Notes: generated from the sequence alone by a model not told the origin. Shown: positions 20,918 through 31,212, counted from the stretch's first letter. The stretch is DNA of 64,000 nucleotides from Archaeoglobales archaeon (GCA_030055525.1 JASFYJ010000006.1:1-64000), one strand, 5' to 3'. Numbers and translations: made by a program.

Positions 20918-23104
20918 ATGGCAAGGGTAAGGAAAATAGAGAGGATCATAGAACTGATGAAACAGCCTGAGAGGATCAGAAATATAGGTATCGTAGCCCA
21001 TATAGATCACGGAAAAACTACACTTAGCGATAGTTTACTTGCTGGAGCTGGAATCATAAGTGAAGAACTAGCAGGACAGCAACTCTTTATGGATTTTGAT
21101 GAACAGGAAAAAGAAAGAGGTATCACGATAAACGCAGCAAATGCATCGATGGTACATGAGTATGAGGGACAAGAATATCTGATCAACCTCATTGACACAC
21201 CTGGTCACGTTGACTTCGGTGGAGATGTCACAAGAGCGATGAGGGCTGTAGATGGAGTCATCTTAGTTGTTGATGCTGTTGAAGGTATAATGCCACAAAC
21301 AGAAACTGTGCTAAGGCAAGCACTAAAGGAGGGCGTTAAACCAGTTCTTTTTGTTAATAAAGTTGACAGATTGATAAAAGAGTTGGAGTTGACCCCGCAG
21401 CAGATGCAAGAGAGGCTCATAAAAGTTATATCGGACGTTAACAAGTTACTGAAATCTATAAAACCAGAAAAATACAACGAGTGGAAGATAGACGTCGCAA
21501 GTGGTAGTGTCGCCTTCGGTTCAGCGTTGCAGAAATGGGCAGTGAGTGTTCCGGCTCAGAAAAAGACAGGAATAGGATTTAAGGAAGTTTACGAATACAT
21601 AAAAAGTGGAAATGTTAAAGAACTTTCAAAGAAAGTTCCCGTTCATAACATCATTCTCGATATGGTCATAAAGCACCTCCCATCCCCGCTTCAGGCTCAG
21701 AAGGAGAGGATCAAGATAATTTGGAGAGGAGATCTTAACAGCGAAATCGCAAAAGCGATGATCAACTGCGATCCAAATGGGCCAATAGCTTTGATGGTTA
21801 CGAAGATAGTTGTAGATCCTCAGGCTGGAGAAATAGCTGTTGGTAGGCTTTTCAGTGGAACGCTAAGAGCCGGACAGGAGTTATATATCGTAGACAGGAA
21901 AGCCAAAAATAGAGTTCAGAACGTTGGTGTTTTCATTGGACCCCATAGAGTTGAACTTGAGGAGGTTACAGCTGGAAACATAGCAGCAGTTGTAGGTCTG
22001 AAGGATGCTGTTTCAGGATCTTCTGCTTCAAATCTGGAGAATTTCGAGCCTTTTGAAAGCATAAGGCATTACAGCGAACCAGTTGTTACGATGGCTATTG
22101 AGGCAAAGAACCCGAGAGATCTACCAAAACTTATAGAGGTTTTGAGAAAGATAACAAAGGAAGATCCGACGCTTCGTGTAGTGCTAAATGAAGAGACTGG
22201 AGAACACCTGCTAAGCGGAATGGGTGAACTTCATTTGGAAGTTAAGGTTGAAAAGATAAGACGTGATTATGGATTGGAAGTCATAACTTCTCCGCCGATA
22301 GTTGTCTTCAGAGAAACGGTTACATCCAAATCACCAGTAGTTGAAGGGAAATCGCCAAACAGGCACAACAGGTTCTACATAGCTGTAGAACCGCTACCTG
22401 ATGAAGTAATTAAACTCTTCAAAGAGGGAGAGGTAGATCTCAAGAAGATGGACAAGACTGTAATAAGAAAGAAACTGCAAGCTGCAGGTTTAAGTTCGGA
22501 AGAAGCCGCTGGAGCAGTTGAATACTATGAAGGAAACCTTTTCTGTGATGTTACGAAAGGAATCCAGTATTTAAACGAGACCATGGAACTGATACTTGAG
22601 GGCTTTAGAGAAGCTATGGCGACTGGCCCGCTTGCAAGGGAGCCATGCATGGGGGTAAAAGTGAAACTCGTTGACTGCAAGCTGCATGAAGATGCTGTAC
22701 ATAGAGGGCCTGCCCAAGTTATACCTGCGGTAAGATCGGCAATATTTGCAGCAATTTTACAGGCGAATCCTACCTTCCTTGAACCTTACCAGAAGTTGTA
22801 CATTTCAGCTCCGCAGATGATGATGGGCAACGTTACAAGGGAAATACAGGGAAGGAGAGGGCAGGTGTATGAAATACAGACCGAGGGAGATCTTGTGATA
22901 ATCACTGCCAAGGCACCGGTTAAAGAACTCTTTGGATTTGCTGGAGCAATTAGAAGTGCAACTTCTGGAAAAGCATTTTGGAGTGCAGAGTTTGCTGGAT
23001 TTGAGCCCGTTCCTCAAAGTTTACTTGAAGAGTTCGTAATGGAAGTTAGAAAGAGAAAGGGGCTCAAGCTTGAGATCCCCAAGCCTGAGGATTTCTTGAT
23101 CTAG
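20918..23104 (+). CDS. fusA: Translation elongation factor 2 (EF-2)
   Basis: A 728-residue translocation GTPase. ATG 20918 ([20 protein letters not shown]) is chosen because GAGGTGA lies 7-13 nt upstream; a TTG at 20909 is not needed. G1 is [13 protein letters not shown]2 includes RGITINAA, G3 is DTPGHVDF and G4 is NKVD. The diphthamide loop near the C-terminus reads [19 protein letters not shown], with the modified His in HRGPAQ, so the cell should have diphthamide synthesis. It ends the operon; an AT-rich stretch follows. Confidence 0.97.
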   Translation: MARVRKIERIIELMKQPERIRNIGIVAHIDHGKTTLSDSLLAGAGIISEELAGQQLFMDFDEQEKERGITINAANASMVHEYEGQEYLINLIDTPGHVDFGGDVTRAMRAVDGVILVVDAVEGIMPQTETVLRQALKEGVKPVLFVNKVDRLIKELELTPQQMQERLIKVISDVNKLLKSIKPEKYNEWKIDVASGSVAFGSALQKWAVSVPAQKKTGIGFKEVYEYIKSGNVKELSKKVPVHNIILDMVIKHLPSPLQAQKERIKIIWRGDLNSEIAKAMINCDPNGPIALMVTKIVVDPQAGEIAVGRLFSGTLRAGQELYIVDRKAKNRVQNVGVFIGPHRVELEEVTAGNIAAVVGLKDAVSGSSASNLENFEPFESIRHYSEPVVTMAIEAKNPRDLPKLIEVLRKITKEDPTLRVVLNEETGEHLLSGMGELHLEVKVEKIRRDYGLEVITSPPIVVFRETVTSKSPVVEGKSPNRHNRFYIAVEPLPDEVIKLFKEGEVDLKKMDKTVIRKKLQAAGLSSEEAAGAVEYYEGNLFCDVTKGIQYLNETMELILEGFREAMATGPLAREPCMGVKVKLVDCKLHEDAVHRGPAQVIPAVRSAIFAAILQANPTFLEPYQKLYISAPQMMMGNVTREIQGRRGQVYEIQTEGDLVIITAKAPVKELFGFAGAIRSATSGKAFWSAEFAGFEPVPQSLLEEFVMEVRKRKGLKLEIPKPEDFLI

Positions 23105-23179
23105 TCGTAACATTTTTAAATAAAAATTTTTTGAGTTTGAAACGATAGTTTTTTATCTCTGTTGAGTACTTCGCAGCCA

Positions 23180-23533
23180 ATGAAAAAAAGGGTGCTTATA
23201 GTGGATGATGACAAATTCGTTCAGGATATCTTAGCAATGATGCTCTCCAAAAATTACGAAGTCATAAAAGCTTCGAATGGAAATGAGGCTATCGAAAAAT
23301 ATCTTGCCTACAAGCCGGATCTAGTTCTAATGGACATCGAAATGCCACAGATGGATGGTATCCAAGCTACAAAGGAGATTTTAAAGAGAGATTCCAAAGC
23401 AAAAATCGTAGGAATTACAGCGTTTGCACCGCAAAAAGGAGAGAACATGATTAAGGCTGGAGCTTTGGAAGTTGTAAGCAAACCGATAACCAAGTTAAAG
23501 CTCATCGAAGTTGTTAAAAGGCATATCGAATAA
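23180..23533 (+). CDS. Stand-alone response regulator receiver (CheY-like)
   Basis: A 117-residue receiver domain without an output domain. Acidic pocket VDDDKF near residues 7-12, phosphoacceptor Asp in LVLMDIEMPQMDG, a Thr switch residue in GITAFAP, and Lys in SKPI. The start is ATG 23180 (MKKRVLIVDDD); a TTG at 23162 would add six residues. Possible TATA at 23113-23122 (TTTAAATAAA). No histidine kinase is in the window. The next gene, a phosphoprotein phosphatase, follows after 34 nt in the same direction. Confidence 0.88.
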   Translation: MKKRVLIVDDDKFVQDILAMMLSKNYEVIKASNGNEAIEKYLAYKPDLVLMDIEMPQMDGIQATKEILKRDSKAKIVGITAFAPQKGENMIKAGALEVVSKPITKLKLIEVVKRHIE

Positions 23534-23567
23534 CGCTAATTTTTTAATTCAAAAGTTTAGTGAATCC

Positions 23568-24365
23568 ATGGACCTACTGGAACTGATCGATGATGCGATC
23601 TCTTCATTTCCGAAGAAGAATTTTTGTGAGATAGATAACAATCTAATAACCATACTCGGTGACACGCATGCTGATTATACAGCTCTCGAAAAAATACTCA
23701 AAGAGTCGAAAGGTAAAATTGTTTTCCTCGGAGACTACGCAGATAGAGGTGATGAGCCTGTAAAAGTTTATGAAAAAATTCTACAGCTCTACCTTGAGGA
23801 AAAGGCAATTCTGCTTAGAGGTAACCACGAAACAACAAACGTTTATCCGCACGAGTTGCCTCACATGCTGAAAAAGATATTTGGTAGTGATGAAGTTTAT
23901 AAAAAATTACAAGAATTCTGGGAAAAGTTGCCGGTTTTTGCAATTGCAAACGACATATTCCTAGTTCACGGCGGAGTTCCAACTAAAGGATGCAGAATAG
24001 ATGATGAAGGGATAAAATTTTCCGAGCTGAGGAGGCTAGATAAAGAGATGATGCTGGAGATGATGTGGAACGATCCATGGGAGAGAGATAGATGTGGAGA
24101 GAACTATAACAGGGGTGTCTTCTTCTTTTTTGGTAAAAAAGCTACGAGGATATTTTTAGATGAGGTCAGTTGCAGAGTTATTGTAAGGTCTCATGAACCA
24201 TACAAGGTGCTTAAAGTTGAACAGGATGGAATGGTTGTAACTGTTGGTTCATGCGCAAGACCTTACAAATTGCAAGAGTTTGCTGCATTGATCGTTGACT
24301 TCAATGAGCCTTATCGAGATGGTTACGAGTTCGTGGAAAAGTTCGGAAAGAAGTTTAAGCTTTAA
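23568..24365 (+). CDS. PPP-family serine/threonine phosphoprotein phosphatase
   Basis: A 265-residue calcineurin-like metallophosphatase with the PPP signature set: GDTHAD (GDxHG variant with Ala in place of Gly), GDYADRG, RGNHE, a VHGGVP metal-ligand loop and VRSHEPYK in the C-terminal half. Two metal ions are expected. The start is ATG 23568; the open frame runs upstream to 23511 but would overlap the receiver gene. It could dephosphorylate Ser/Thr phosphoproteins; the substrate is unknown. Placement after a receiver gene is noted but a functional link is only suggestive. Confidence 0.85.
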   Translation: MDLLELIDDAISSFPKKNFCEIDNNLITILGDTHADYTALEKILKESKGKIVFLGDYADRGDEPVKVYEKILQLYLEEKAILLRGNHETTNVYPHELPHMLKKIFGSDEVYKKLQEFWEKLPVFAIANDIFLVHGGVPTKGCRIDDEGIKFSELRRLDKEMMLEMMWNDPWERDRCGENYNRGVFFFFGKKATRIFLDEVSCRVIVRSHEPYKVLKVEQDGMVVTVGSCARPYKLQEFAALIVDFNEPYRDGYEFVEKFGKKFKL

Positions 24366-24384
24366 ATATTTGTCATTATTTAAG
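24361..24384 (+). promoter_or_regulatory. Possible promoter region of the fqo operon
   Basis: Two TATA-like stretches (TTTAAATATTT at 24361-24371 and ATTATTTAAG at 24375-24384) lie 70-90 nt before the fqoJ ATG. The whole fqo cluster is tightly packed and has no other obvious promoter, so transcription probably begins here. Which box is used cannot be decided by eye. Confidence 0.35.
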
Positions 24385-24452
24385 AAAGCTATCTTTCAAC
24401 ATTAAAAAACTTGGCAGTAAAGCTTATCAATAATTACTCATTGGTCGGAGAC

Positions 24453-24917
24453 ATGAGTGGGGATGTGATTGTACTACTGGCAGGTATACTTGCGATCCTT
24501 GGTGCCACAGGTGTCCTATTTACCAGAGACAACTTCTATGCAGCACTTTACCTTTGTCTAACGATGATCTTTGTTTCATCGATGTATGCTGCCTACAACA
24601 TACAGCAGGTCGTGGTTTTACTAACACTAATATTTGTTGGAGTTGTCGGAGCAGTAACAATAGTTGTAGCAGCTACGTATGAAACTAGATTACCAAGAGA
24701 ACCAAATAAAGTATGGGCAGCATTTACAGCATTAGTTTTTATAATCGTCGCTTCAGCCTACTATTCTATTACTACAGAGCTAAAAATCTCTGGTGATTTT
24801 GCGAAAGAGTTTGCAACCGTTCCAACTGAATACTTCTTAGTTTTGGTCGTCCTCTTTACCCTTATGATTCTCATAGTCCTCTCAGCAATAAAACTTGTGA
24901 AGAGGGTGGAGCTATGA
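24453..24917 (+). CDS. fqoJ: F420H2:quinone oxidoreductase subunit J (NuoJ homologue)
   Basis: A 154-residue membrane subunit with five hydrophobic segments. ATG 24453 (MSGDVIVLLAGILAILGATG) has CGGAG upstream; a TTG at 24411 is unlikely. The TM3 pattern VVVLLTLIFVGVVGAVTIVV is typical of the NuoJ pi-bulge helix, which links quinone chemistry to proton channels. First gene of the 11-gene fqo cluster. In Archaeoglobus, Fqo oxidises F420H2 with menaquinone and pumps ions. It overlaps fqoK by 4 nt (ATGA). Confidence 0.9.
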   Translation: MSGDVIVLLAGILAILGATGVLFTRDNFYAALYLCLTMIFVSSMYAAYNIQQVVVLLTLIFVGVVGAVTIVVAATYETRLPREPNKVWAAFTALVFIIVASAYYSITTELKISGDFAKEFATVPTEYFLVLVVLFTLMILIVLSAIKLVKRVEL

Positions 24918-25216
24918 ACATCTCAGCGATCATTCTAACTTCACTGGCAATTATATTCATAGCGTACGTAGAAGCTATATCAGCGAAAAATCTTGTCAGA
25001 TTGCTTATAAGCCTTGAACTCATGTTTGCAGGTGTTCTCGTAGCAATTCTACCACTTTTTTCAGTCGATCCAGCGATGGCATTTATATTCGTGATATTAA
25101 CGTTGTTCGTAAGCTGCAGTGAACTGCTCATATTGATAACTTCCATAATATTAATCGGAAAGCAGAAGAGGAGAACAGATGTAGATACTATTTCGGTTGG
25201 AGGTGATTCTCTTTGA
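24914..25216 (+). CDS. fqoK: F420H2:quinone oxidoreductase subunit K (NuoK homologue)
   Basis: A 100-residue protein with three membrane helices. Glutamates buried in the membrane are visible in AYVEAISAKNLVRLLISLEL and in SCSELLILIT; equivalent residues in NuoK take part in proton transfer. It overlaps fqoJ and fqoM by 4 nt each. Length is normal for NuoK. Confidence 0.9.
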   Translation: MNISAIILTSLAIIFIAYVEAISAKNLVRLLISLELMFAGVLVAILPLFSVDPAMAFIFVILTLFVSCSELLILITSIILIGKQKRRTDVDTISVGGDSL

Positions 25217-26652
25217 TTGAATATGCAATAATTATTCCGCTCGTATTTGCGATCTTTCTTCCTTTATTGGATGCGAAAAAAGCAGCAATAGTTTCAGCAA
25301 TTTCTTTTTTGATCCCTATGTTCATTTCTCTTCTCAACATTTTAACGTTTGCAAGCTATGAAGTATTCATTGAAAACTTCGGAGCTCCGATCGGTGAGTT
25401 CTACTTACTCGTCGACCCCGTAAGCAATGCGTTCGGTTTTACAATCTGTTTGGTTTCTGCAATGGTCGCGATTTATTCTCTACCATACATGAAGCATCGT
25501 TTTGAGGAGATGGTGCACAGTAAAGAGATTACAAATGTTGAGAGAGAATTCAAGAAGTACTGGTTCCTTTACAACGTTTATGCTGCCTCAATGCTTCTCT
25601 TAGTGTACTCCGGCAACTTCCTGCTGCTCTATATATTCCTTGAACTTTCGCTGATAGCGAGCTTCCTCCTTATATACTACTACGGCTATGGTAACAGACA
25701 GTGGGTGGGGATACTTTACTTTGTTTGGACACACATAGCAGGAGTTCTTGCACTTCTTGGTTTCCTAATAGTTGCGTTCGAGTCTCAGACTTTGGCTATC
25801 AATAACATATCAAAAATAAGCTTTTTAGCTTGGCTTTTGATCTTTCTGGGAATGTTAGTAAAGCTTCCTGGGTTTGGAGCGCATATATGGCTACCGTGGG
25901 CCCATGCAGAAGCTCCTACACCAGTTAGCGCATTGCTAAGCCCGTTAACAGTCGGTCTTGCAGGCTACGTTCTTTTTAGAGTTTACACAATAGATCCCTC
26001 TTTTATCATAGCTTACAGAGACCTAATACTTGCTTTCGGCATATTCTCAAGCGTCTATGCTGGACTTTCAGTCTTTAAGCAGAAGGACTACAAGAGATTG
26101 CTTGCATACTCAACAGTTTCGCAGATGGGTTATGTTTTGATAGCCCTCTGCGTTGGAAGCGCAGGACTTTTGGGACTTATAATTCAATACATGAGCCATG
26201 CGTTCGGTAAATCAATACTTTTCATGACTGCCGGAGCATTAATAGCTACTTACGGGTTGAGAGACCTGCGAAAAATGGGTGGATTGCATGAATATGTACC
26301 CACGATTTCAAACGCCGCTCTTCTTGGCTTTGCGACGCTAAGTGGGGTACTTACAATAGGTATGCTAGGTGAATTTTTCATCCTCGTAGGCGTAGCAGAA
26401 TTATACAAGCTGAATTTAGCAGTAATAGCTGCAATATCTCTCGTTTTTATACTTTCAGGGCTTTACAGTTTCTATACAATGAAGGTGATATATTACGGTA
26501 AGCCTGCACAACTCGAAAGACCGAAGATAAGTAGATTGCTTGATGCACCACTATACTTTATAGCCTTCTTTAGTGTTGCCTTCCTCTTCCCCCCGCTATC
26601 TACAGCACTTATAGAGGGTATTAACTACGTTTTAGGAGGTGTGATGCCATGA
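25213..26652 (+). CDS. fqoM: F420H2:quinone oxidoreductase subunit M (antiporter-like)
   Basis: A 479-residue membrane protein, about 14 helices, of the Mrp antiporter-like NuoM family. The start is TTG 25213, with a strong GGAGGTGAT at 25199-25207 setting it. Key pattern: FLGMLVKLPGFGAHIWLPWA followed by HAEAPTPVSALLSPLTVG, containing the channel Lys, His and Pro, and then YSTVSQMGYVLIALCVGS. It forms one of the proton channels of the complex. It overlaps fqoL by 4 nt. Confidence 0.9.
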   Translation: MIEYAIIIPLVFAIFLPLLDAKKAAIVSAISFLIPMFISLLNILTFASYEVFIENFGAPIGEFYLLVDPVSNAFGFTICLVSAMVAIYSLPYMKHRFEEMVHSKEITNVEREFKKYWFLYNVYAASMLLLVYSGNFLLLYIFLELSLIASFLLIYYYGYGNRQWVGILYFVWTHIAGVLALLGFLIVAFESQTLAINNISKISFLAWLLIFLGMLVKLPGFGAHIWLPWAHAEAPTPVSALLSPLTVGLAGYVLFRVYTIDPSFIIAYRDLILAFGIFSSVYAGLSVFKQKDYKRLLAYSTVSQMGYVLIALCVGSAGLLGLIIQYMSHAFGKSILFMTAGALIATYGLRDLRKMGGLHEYVPTISNAALLGFATLSGVLTIGMLGEFFILVGVAELYKLNLAVIAAISLVFILSGLYSFYTMKVIYYGKPAQLERPKISRLLDAPLYFIAFFSVAFLFPPLSTALIEGINYVLGGVMP

Positions 26653-28568
26653 TAGAAGTATTAGCAATTTTATTTCTTTCACCAATAATAACTAGCCTAC
26701 CGATAGCTTTAGCTTGGGGACTTGAAAAAAGACCTCCTTGGGCAGATAAGCTAGCATATTTGAGTGTCTTTGGATTGTTTTTATCTCTCGTTGCAGCAAT
26801 ATACATCCTGCTGAACGTTGGAGAGCTTACAGCGGAATCTGAACCCGTGAAGTATGTAATACCTTGGCTTCCTGCAGTGAACATAAACTTCGTCTTCATC
26901 TTCGACTATCTAAGCAAGATAATGGGAACTCTTACAGCCTTCATCGCTTTCTTGATTGGCATTTACGGTTTAGAATATATGAAACACGATTATAGGCTAG
27001 GATGGTACTGGTTCTTCTTCAACCTTTTCACAGCTTCAATGCTTCTAACCGTATATAGCGACAACATGCTGATGCTTCTGATCGGATGGGAGGGCTTAGG
27101 AATCGCTTCCTGGGGACTTATAGGCCACTGGTTCAGGGATGATGACCATCTGAGCTATGTTGGAATTATAGATAGGAAGGTATGGAAGCTAAACATGTTC
27201 TGGTCGCCGAGCAGTGGAGCTTGGAGGGCAATATCTACTATAAGGATTGGAGATATCCCGATGTTCTTCGCTGTTGGGGCTTTTATGGTTTTAGCCGGTA
27301 CTTTGAACATAAGCGAAATCGACTGGGTTGCGCTTGAACACAAGATCGGATTTACAGGTATAGCTATACTGATGATCGCATTTATGATGGGACCTTTTAC
27401 AAAGTCAGCTCAACTTCCCTTCAGCGAATGGCTGATGACTGCAATGACTGGTCCAACAACTGTCAGCGCATTACTTCATTCAGCAACAATGGTTGCGGCA
27501 GGTACTTACCTATTTATGCGTCTCAGCTGGTATATAGAGCCTTGGCATGCTGGAGAAGGCTATGAAGTGATTTATGCAGTTGTTTTATTCCTTGGACTGG
27601 CTTCAGCTTTTTATGGAGCTTTAGTAGCAGCGGGTTGTTTAGAAAGGAAAGTTCTACTTGCTGCATCAACGATGTCTAGTTTGGGTTTAATGTTCGCATC
27701 TACGGCAGCGAGTTATTGGGTCGGAAAGATTGCAATTCTCGTCGGCTTCTGGTATCTAGTAACGCATGCCTTTGCAAAAGCTACCCTGTTTCTTGTAGCG
27801 GGACATTTAATACACGAAACACACGACAGATTCTGCTGTGGAAATTTAGAACTTGCTAAAAAGCTCAAAATCGCTTTTATTGCAACGATCGTTGCAACGC
27901 TCTGCCTATCGGGAATTCCACCTTTAACAGCCTACTGGGTTAAATCGGCGATGGATGGCGTTATGCACTCCTTAGATGAGCACTTCGGAATTTTTCCCTT
28001 AATCCTGCTTGTATTAACCTCTGCAGTTTACTCAGCGTTTTTAGCCAAATTCCTAGCTTTGAACTTCTTGAAGGGGAGAGAAGTTGAAGTGCACGCACAT
28101 GGAGGTAGAGTGATGAGTTTTGCCTATGCATTAATGGTCTCGATGCTGCTAGTTCTTCTCTATTTCTACACTACAACTCACGAAGAACCATTTGCTGAAT
28201 TTCTACATGAAGGCTTTATGGTTTCATCATTTGCAGTGGGTTTGCTTGTATTAGTAACATACCTTTTTGCCCTCAGAAATCCTTCAATAAAAGCGCTTTC
28301 AAGAATTGGAATGTTTTTAAGCGATAGGATGTACCTACCTTTCCTGAACGATTACATTGTTCCAAAAATTGGGTGGATCATGGCAACAATCGTTGACTGT
28401 GGAAACAGACTTATAGATTACATTTGCCATTCTGCTTTTCCGAAGTTCTTTGAGATCATCTCATACAGCTTAAGGATGATACAAGATGGAAGAATTGAAA
28501 GGTACCTGAAGATAGTGATAGGATTCATACTGGTAGTTTTAGTTGCATCAACAACTGTGGGGTGGTAG
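26649..28568 (+). CDS. fqoL: F420H2:quinone oxidoreductase subunit L (antiporter-like)
   Basis: A 639-residue protein, about 16 membrane helices, with the longer C-terminus of NuoL, including the lateral amphipathic region. Recognisable parts: LIGWEGLGIASWGLIGHWFR, FTKSAQLPFSEWLMTAMTGP followed by TTVSALLHSATMVAAGTYL, and CLSGIPPLTAYWVKSAM. Distal proton channel of the complex. It overlaps fqoM by 4 nt and fqoN by 7 nt. Confidence 0.92.
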   Translation: MIEVLAILFLSPIITSLPIALAWGLEKRPPWADKLAYLSVFGLFLSLVAAIYILLNVGELTAESEPVKYVIPWLPAVNINFVFIFDYLSKIMGTLTAFIAFLIGIYGLEYMKHDYRLGWYWFFFNLFTASMLLTVYSDNMLMLLIGWEGLGIASWGLIGHWFRDDDHLSYVGIIDRKVWKLNMFWSPSSGAWRAISTIRIGDIPMFFAVGAFMVLAGTLNISEIDWVALEHKIGFTGIAILMIAFMMGPFTKSAQLPFSEWLMTAMTGPTTVSALLHSATMVAAGTYLFMRLSWYIEPWHAGEGYEVIYAVVLFLGLASAFYGALVAAGCLERKVLLAASTMSSLGLMFASTAASYWVGKIAILVGFWYLVTHAFAKATLFLVAGHLIHETHDRFCCGNLELAKKLKIAFIATIVATLCLSGIPPLTAYWVKSAMDGVMHSLDEHFGIFPLILLVLTSAVYSAFLAKFLALNFLKGREVEVHAHGGRVMSFAYALMVSMLLVLLYFYTTTHEEPFAEFLHEGFMVSSFAVGLLVLVTYLFALRNPSIKALSRIGMFLSDRMYLPFLNDYIVPKIGWIMATIVDCGNRLIDYICHSAFPKFFEIISYSLRMIQDGRIERYLKIVIGFILVVLVASTTVGW

Positions 28569-29785
28569 AAGTGGCAGACCAAGTAATATTTCTAATCTCT
28601 CTCGTTACTCTTGCAATCGCAGCAGCCTTTAGTTACTGGAGTGCAAGAATTTCGATGATCTTAAGCTTAGCAGTATTGATAGTGGCAAGCTTGAGCTACT
28701 TTAAGATGTTACCAACGTTGATATTCCTAGTAGCGTTTCTGAACGTTTTATCATTGCTTGCCTTGAAAAGCAGCCAGCTGAAGGGTATAGATTACGCGCT
28801 TGTGAGCTTTATGCTAATTGCAACACTCCTCATCTTCTACACCAGCGATCCGGCCATGCTTTTAGCCCTCTTCGTTGCAGCATCCGCACCAACCTACATA
28901 CTCATTATGATCGGAGAGAGGATGAACATAGATATAGGTGTAAAATATATAACTTTTATGATATTTGGCACAGTGCTTTTCATACTGGGTGCAGCTCTTC
29001 TTTACTACAACTTCGAACACAGATCTTCACTTATCTACTCTCTCGCAATGCTCTCCTTAATAACAGGATTAGCCATCGAAGTTGGCATAGCTCCTGCTCA
29101 CGAATGGGTCCCAGACGTTTTTTCAACCGCTGATCCAGTGCCAGTATCAATAATAGCTTCCTTAGCAAAATTCGTTCCGTTTCTTGTTGCATATAAAGTA
29201 ATCTCAGCCACGGCAGTTTCGGAAACACAGCAACTTCTCTTTCTGATTGCAATTATTGCTGCTCTCTCAATGTTCGTTGGCAACATCGGTGCTCTAACAA
29301 CAAAGGACCCTGCAAGAACTTTGGGTTACTCAACAGTAGCGAACATGGGCTACGTTTTGGCAACCTTTGCTGCAATAAATGCAGGAGAGTATGTCTATTT
29401 CGCAATAGCTGGTGGAATTTTACAGCTATTTGTAAACGCCTTTGGAAAAATAGGATTTTTCAATTCGATAAAGGAAGGGACATCTTCAACGTGCTCTTGG
29501 CTTTTAAGCGCATCCTTCATAGGTATCCCACCTCTTATGGGCTTCTGGAGCAAGTTCCTGATAATTTACTCTCTTGTCTTCTCAAACTACCTATGGCTTG
29601 CAATCTTGCTAGTTTTGAATTCGGCAATATCGGTACCATACTATGTCAGACTCGCGAGAATAACAGGAAAAGGCTGGAAGCCAAACATCACAAACTACGT
29701 TGTCTTAGTTGCAAGCCTTTTAATGCTAATAACTCTAATTCCTCCAACTTGGATTGTTGAAAGTGTTATGCAGCTGAGGTGGTGA
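28562..29785 (+). CDS. fqoN: F420H2:quinone oxidoreductase subunit N (antiporter-like)
   Basis: A 407-residue membrane protein of the NuoN family, somewhat shorter than many bacterial NuoN. The channel segment is GIAPAHEWVPDVFSTADPVP, followed by YSTVANMGYVLATFAAINAG and FIGIPPLMGFWSKFLI. GTG 28562 starts it; a second GTG at 28571 is possible. Third antiporter-like subunit, after M and L, giving three proton channels as in the Fpo and Nuo complexes. Confidence 0.9.
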   Translation: MVEVADQVIFLISLVTLAIAAAFSYWSARISMILSLAVLIVASLSYFKMLPTLIFLVAFLNVLSLLALKSSQLKGIDYALVSFMLIATLLIFYTSDPAMLLALFVAASAPTYILIMIGERMNIDIGVKYITFMIFGTVLFILGAALLYYNFEHRSSLIYSLAMLSLITGLAIEVGIAPAHEWVPDVFSTADPVPVSIIASLAKFVPFLVAYKVISATAVSETQQLLFLIAIIAALSMFVGNIGALTTKDPARTLGYSTVANMGYVLATFAAINAGEYVYFAIAGGILQLFVNAFGKIGFFNSIKEGTSSTCSWLLSASFIGIPPLMGFWSKFLIIYSLVFSNYLWLAILLVLNSAISVPYYVRLARITGKGWKPNITNYVVLVASLLMLITLIPPTWIVESVMQLRW

Positions 29786-29786
29786 T

Positions 29787-30152
29787 ATGGATATAGGGTT
29801 TGTCGAGAGCACGTTAGTAATCGCTGTAATAGTTGCAGTAGCGTTGTTGACCGATGTAGCTGTATTAATACTGGCAAAGATATTTCCTAAGTACACGATT
29901 ACCGATGTAAAGATAGCACGCTTTGAAGCTGGAAACGTGCCAATTGGCTGGCAAAAGTCAAAAGATCCAATGCAGTATATAGGTTTCATGCTTCTTTTTA
30001 TGTCTCTAGAACCCGTTACCGTGTTAATACTGCTGTTTGCGGCATTTCCAAGCATTGATGTTTATGCTCTAACTCTAACTGCCTTGATCATGTTTATCCC
30101 AGCGATATATGTTGGCTACAGGTATGCAGTTGAGATCGCAAAGTTGAGGTGA
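29787..30152 (+). CDS. fqoA: F420H2:quinone oxidoreductase subunit A (NuoA homologue)
   Basis: A 121-residue protein with three membrane helices. The NuoA-specific segment KIARFEAGNVPIGWQKSKDP corresponds to the conserved Y/FEcG...G.A loop near the quinone site. One nucleotide separates it from fqoN, and it nearly touches fqoBC. Length is usual for NuoA. Confidence 0.9.
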   Translation: MDIGFVESTLVIAVIVAVALLTDVAVLILAKIFPKYTITDVKIARFEAGNVPIGWQKSKDPMQYIGFMLLFMSLEPVTVLILLFAAFPSIDVYALTLTALIMFIPAIYVGYRYAVEIAKLR

Positions 30153-30157
30153 TCGAG

Positions 30158-31207
30158 ATGGAAGATAGATTTATAAAATTTCTTCATTCGGGAAAATTAG
30201 CCCCGATAAAAAAATGGGGTACATACTGGAGCTTATGGCCTGTTCATTTAGTCACTGCTTGCTGTGGCGTTGAGCTAGCACATACATTTGCCGCAGGCTA
30301 CGATGGAGAGAGAATCGGAGCACTAAACTACGGTATAGCAAGACAAACAAACCTGATAATAGTTGAAGGCGCAATCACAAGAAAGATGGCGAAAATTTTA
30401 AGAGTGACCTGGGAGCAGATGCCGGATCCAAAGTTTGTAATTGTGATGGGTGCTTGTGGTCTAAAAGGTGGTTTATTCTGGAATGGATACAACCTTGTAA
30501 AACCATCAGACGTTGTGCCTGTAGACTTTTATATCCCCGGCTGCCCGCCAACTCCAGAAGCTCTGCTTAGAGGAATAAGACAGCTGCAAGATAAAATAAA
30601 AAGTGGAGAAGCTAAAACTTCGGTAGAATTTACCGAAAAAGATCTTGGAGTAGGTAAACCAATAAAAATCGTTCCAAAACCCAAAAAAGTTTCAAAAACT
30701 GCCACGATAGTAGTCGATGTTCCGAGAAAAGTAGATGAAAGAACTAAAGAGATTGCAAAAAAGATAGAAGATAGTATAAAAAACATAAAAGTGATTGCAG
30801 TCAGTAAAAACAGAGTTGCCGTGAACGTAGAGAAGGAAAAAATGAAAGAAGTTGCTGCTTCACTCAAAAGTTTGGGATTCGACCATGTTAAAAATGTAAA
30901 CGTTATTGACGTTATAAACGAACAAAAATTCATCGTCGAATACCATCTAGGAAGTTACTCTACAAAAGACCTAATGCCAATTATTTTGAACCTCTACACT
31001 TCAATTTCAAGAGATGATCCGAAGTTAAAAAGTCTCTCAGACATCTTTCCAAGCGCAGATTATATGGAGAGAGAGATGCACGAATTCTTCGGAGTGTTTT
31101 TCGAAGGAAACCCACATATGGGCAGCAGATTTTTGTTAGCTCCAGACTCTCCAGAGTTTCCGCTAAGAAAGGACTTCAAGCTTGAGGAAGAAGTTTATTT
31201 GAGGTGA
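30158..31207 (+). CDS. fqoBC: F420H2:quinone oxidoreductase, fused subunits B and C
   Basis: 349 residues joining NuoB and NuoC. The N-terminal NuoB part has TACCGVEL (Cys35-Cys36), GACGLKGG and PGCPPTPEAL, the four ligands of cluster N2. A Lys-rich linker of about 80 residues (from about residue 145) leads to a NuoC domain ending with FPSADYMEREMHEFFGVFFE and PLRKDFKLEEE. The B-C fusion is the arrangement known in Archaeoglobus Fqo, whereas methanogen Fpo keeps them apart. ATG 30158 has GAGGTGA at 30144-30150; the earlier GTG 30149 is less likely. Confidence 0.92.
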   Translation: MEDRFIKFLHSGKLAPIKKWGTYWSLWPVHLVTACCGVELAHTFAAGYDGERIGALNYGIARQTNLIIVEGAITRKMAKILRVTWEQMPDPKFVIVMGACGLKGGLFWNGYNLVKPSDVVPVDFYIPGCPPTPEALLRGIRQLQDKIKSGEAKTSVEFTEKDLGVGKPIKIVPKPKKVSKTATIVVDVPRKVDERTKEIAKKIEDSIKNIKVIAVSKNRVAVNVEKEKMKEVAASLKSLGFDHVKNVNVIDVINEQKFIVEYHLGSYSTKDLMPIILNLYTSISRDDPKLKSLSDIFPSADYMEREMHEFFGVFFEGNPHMGSRFLLAPDSPEFPLRKDFKLEEEVYLR

Positions 31208-31212
31208 TGTTT

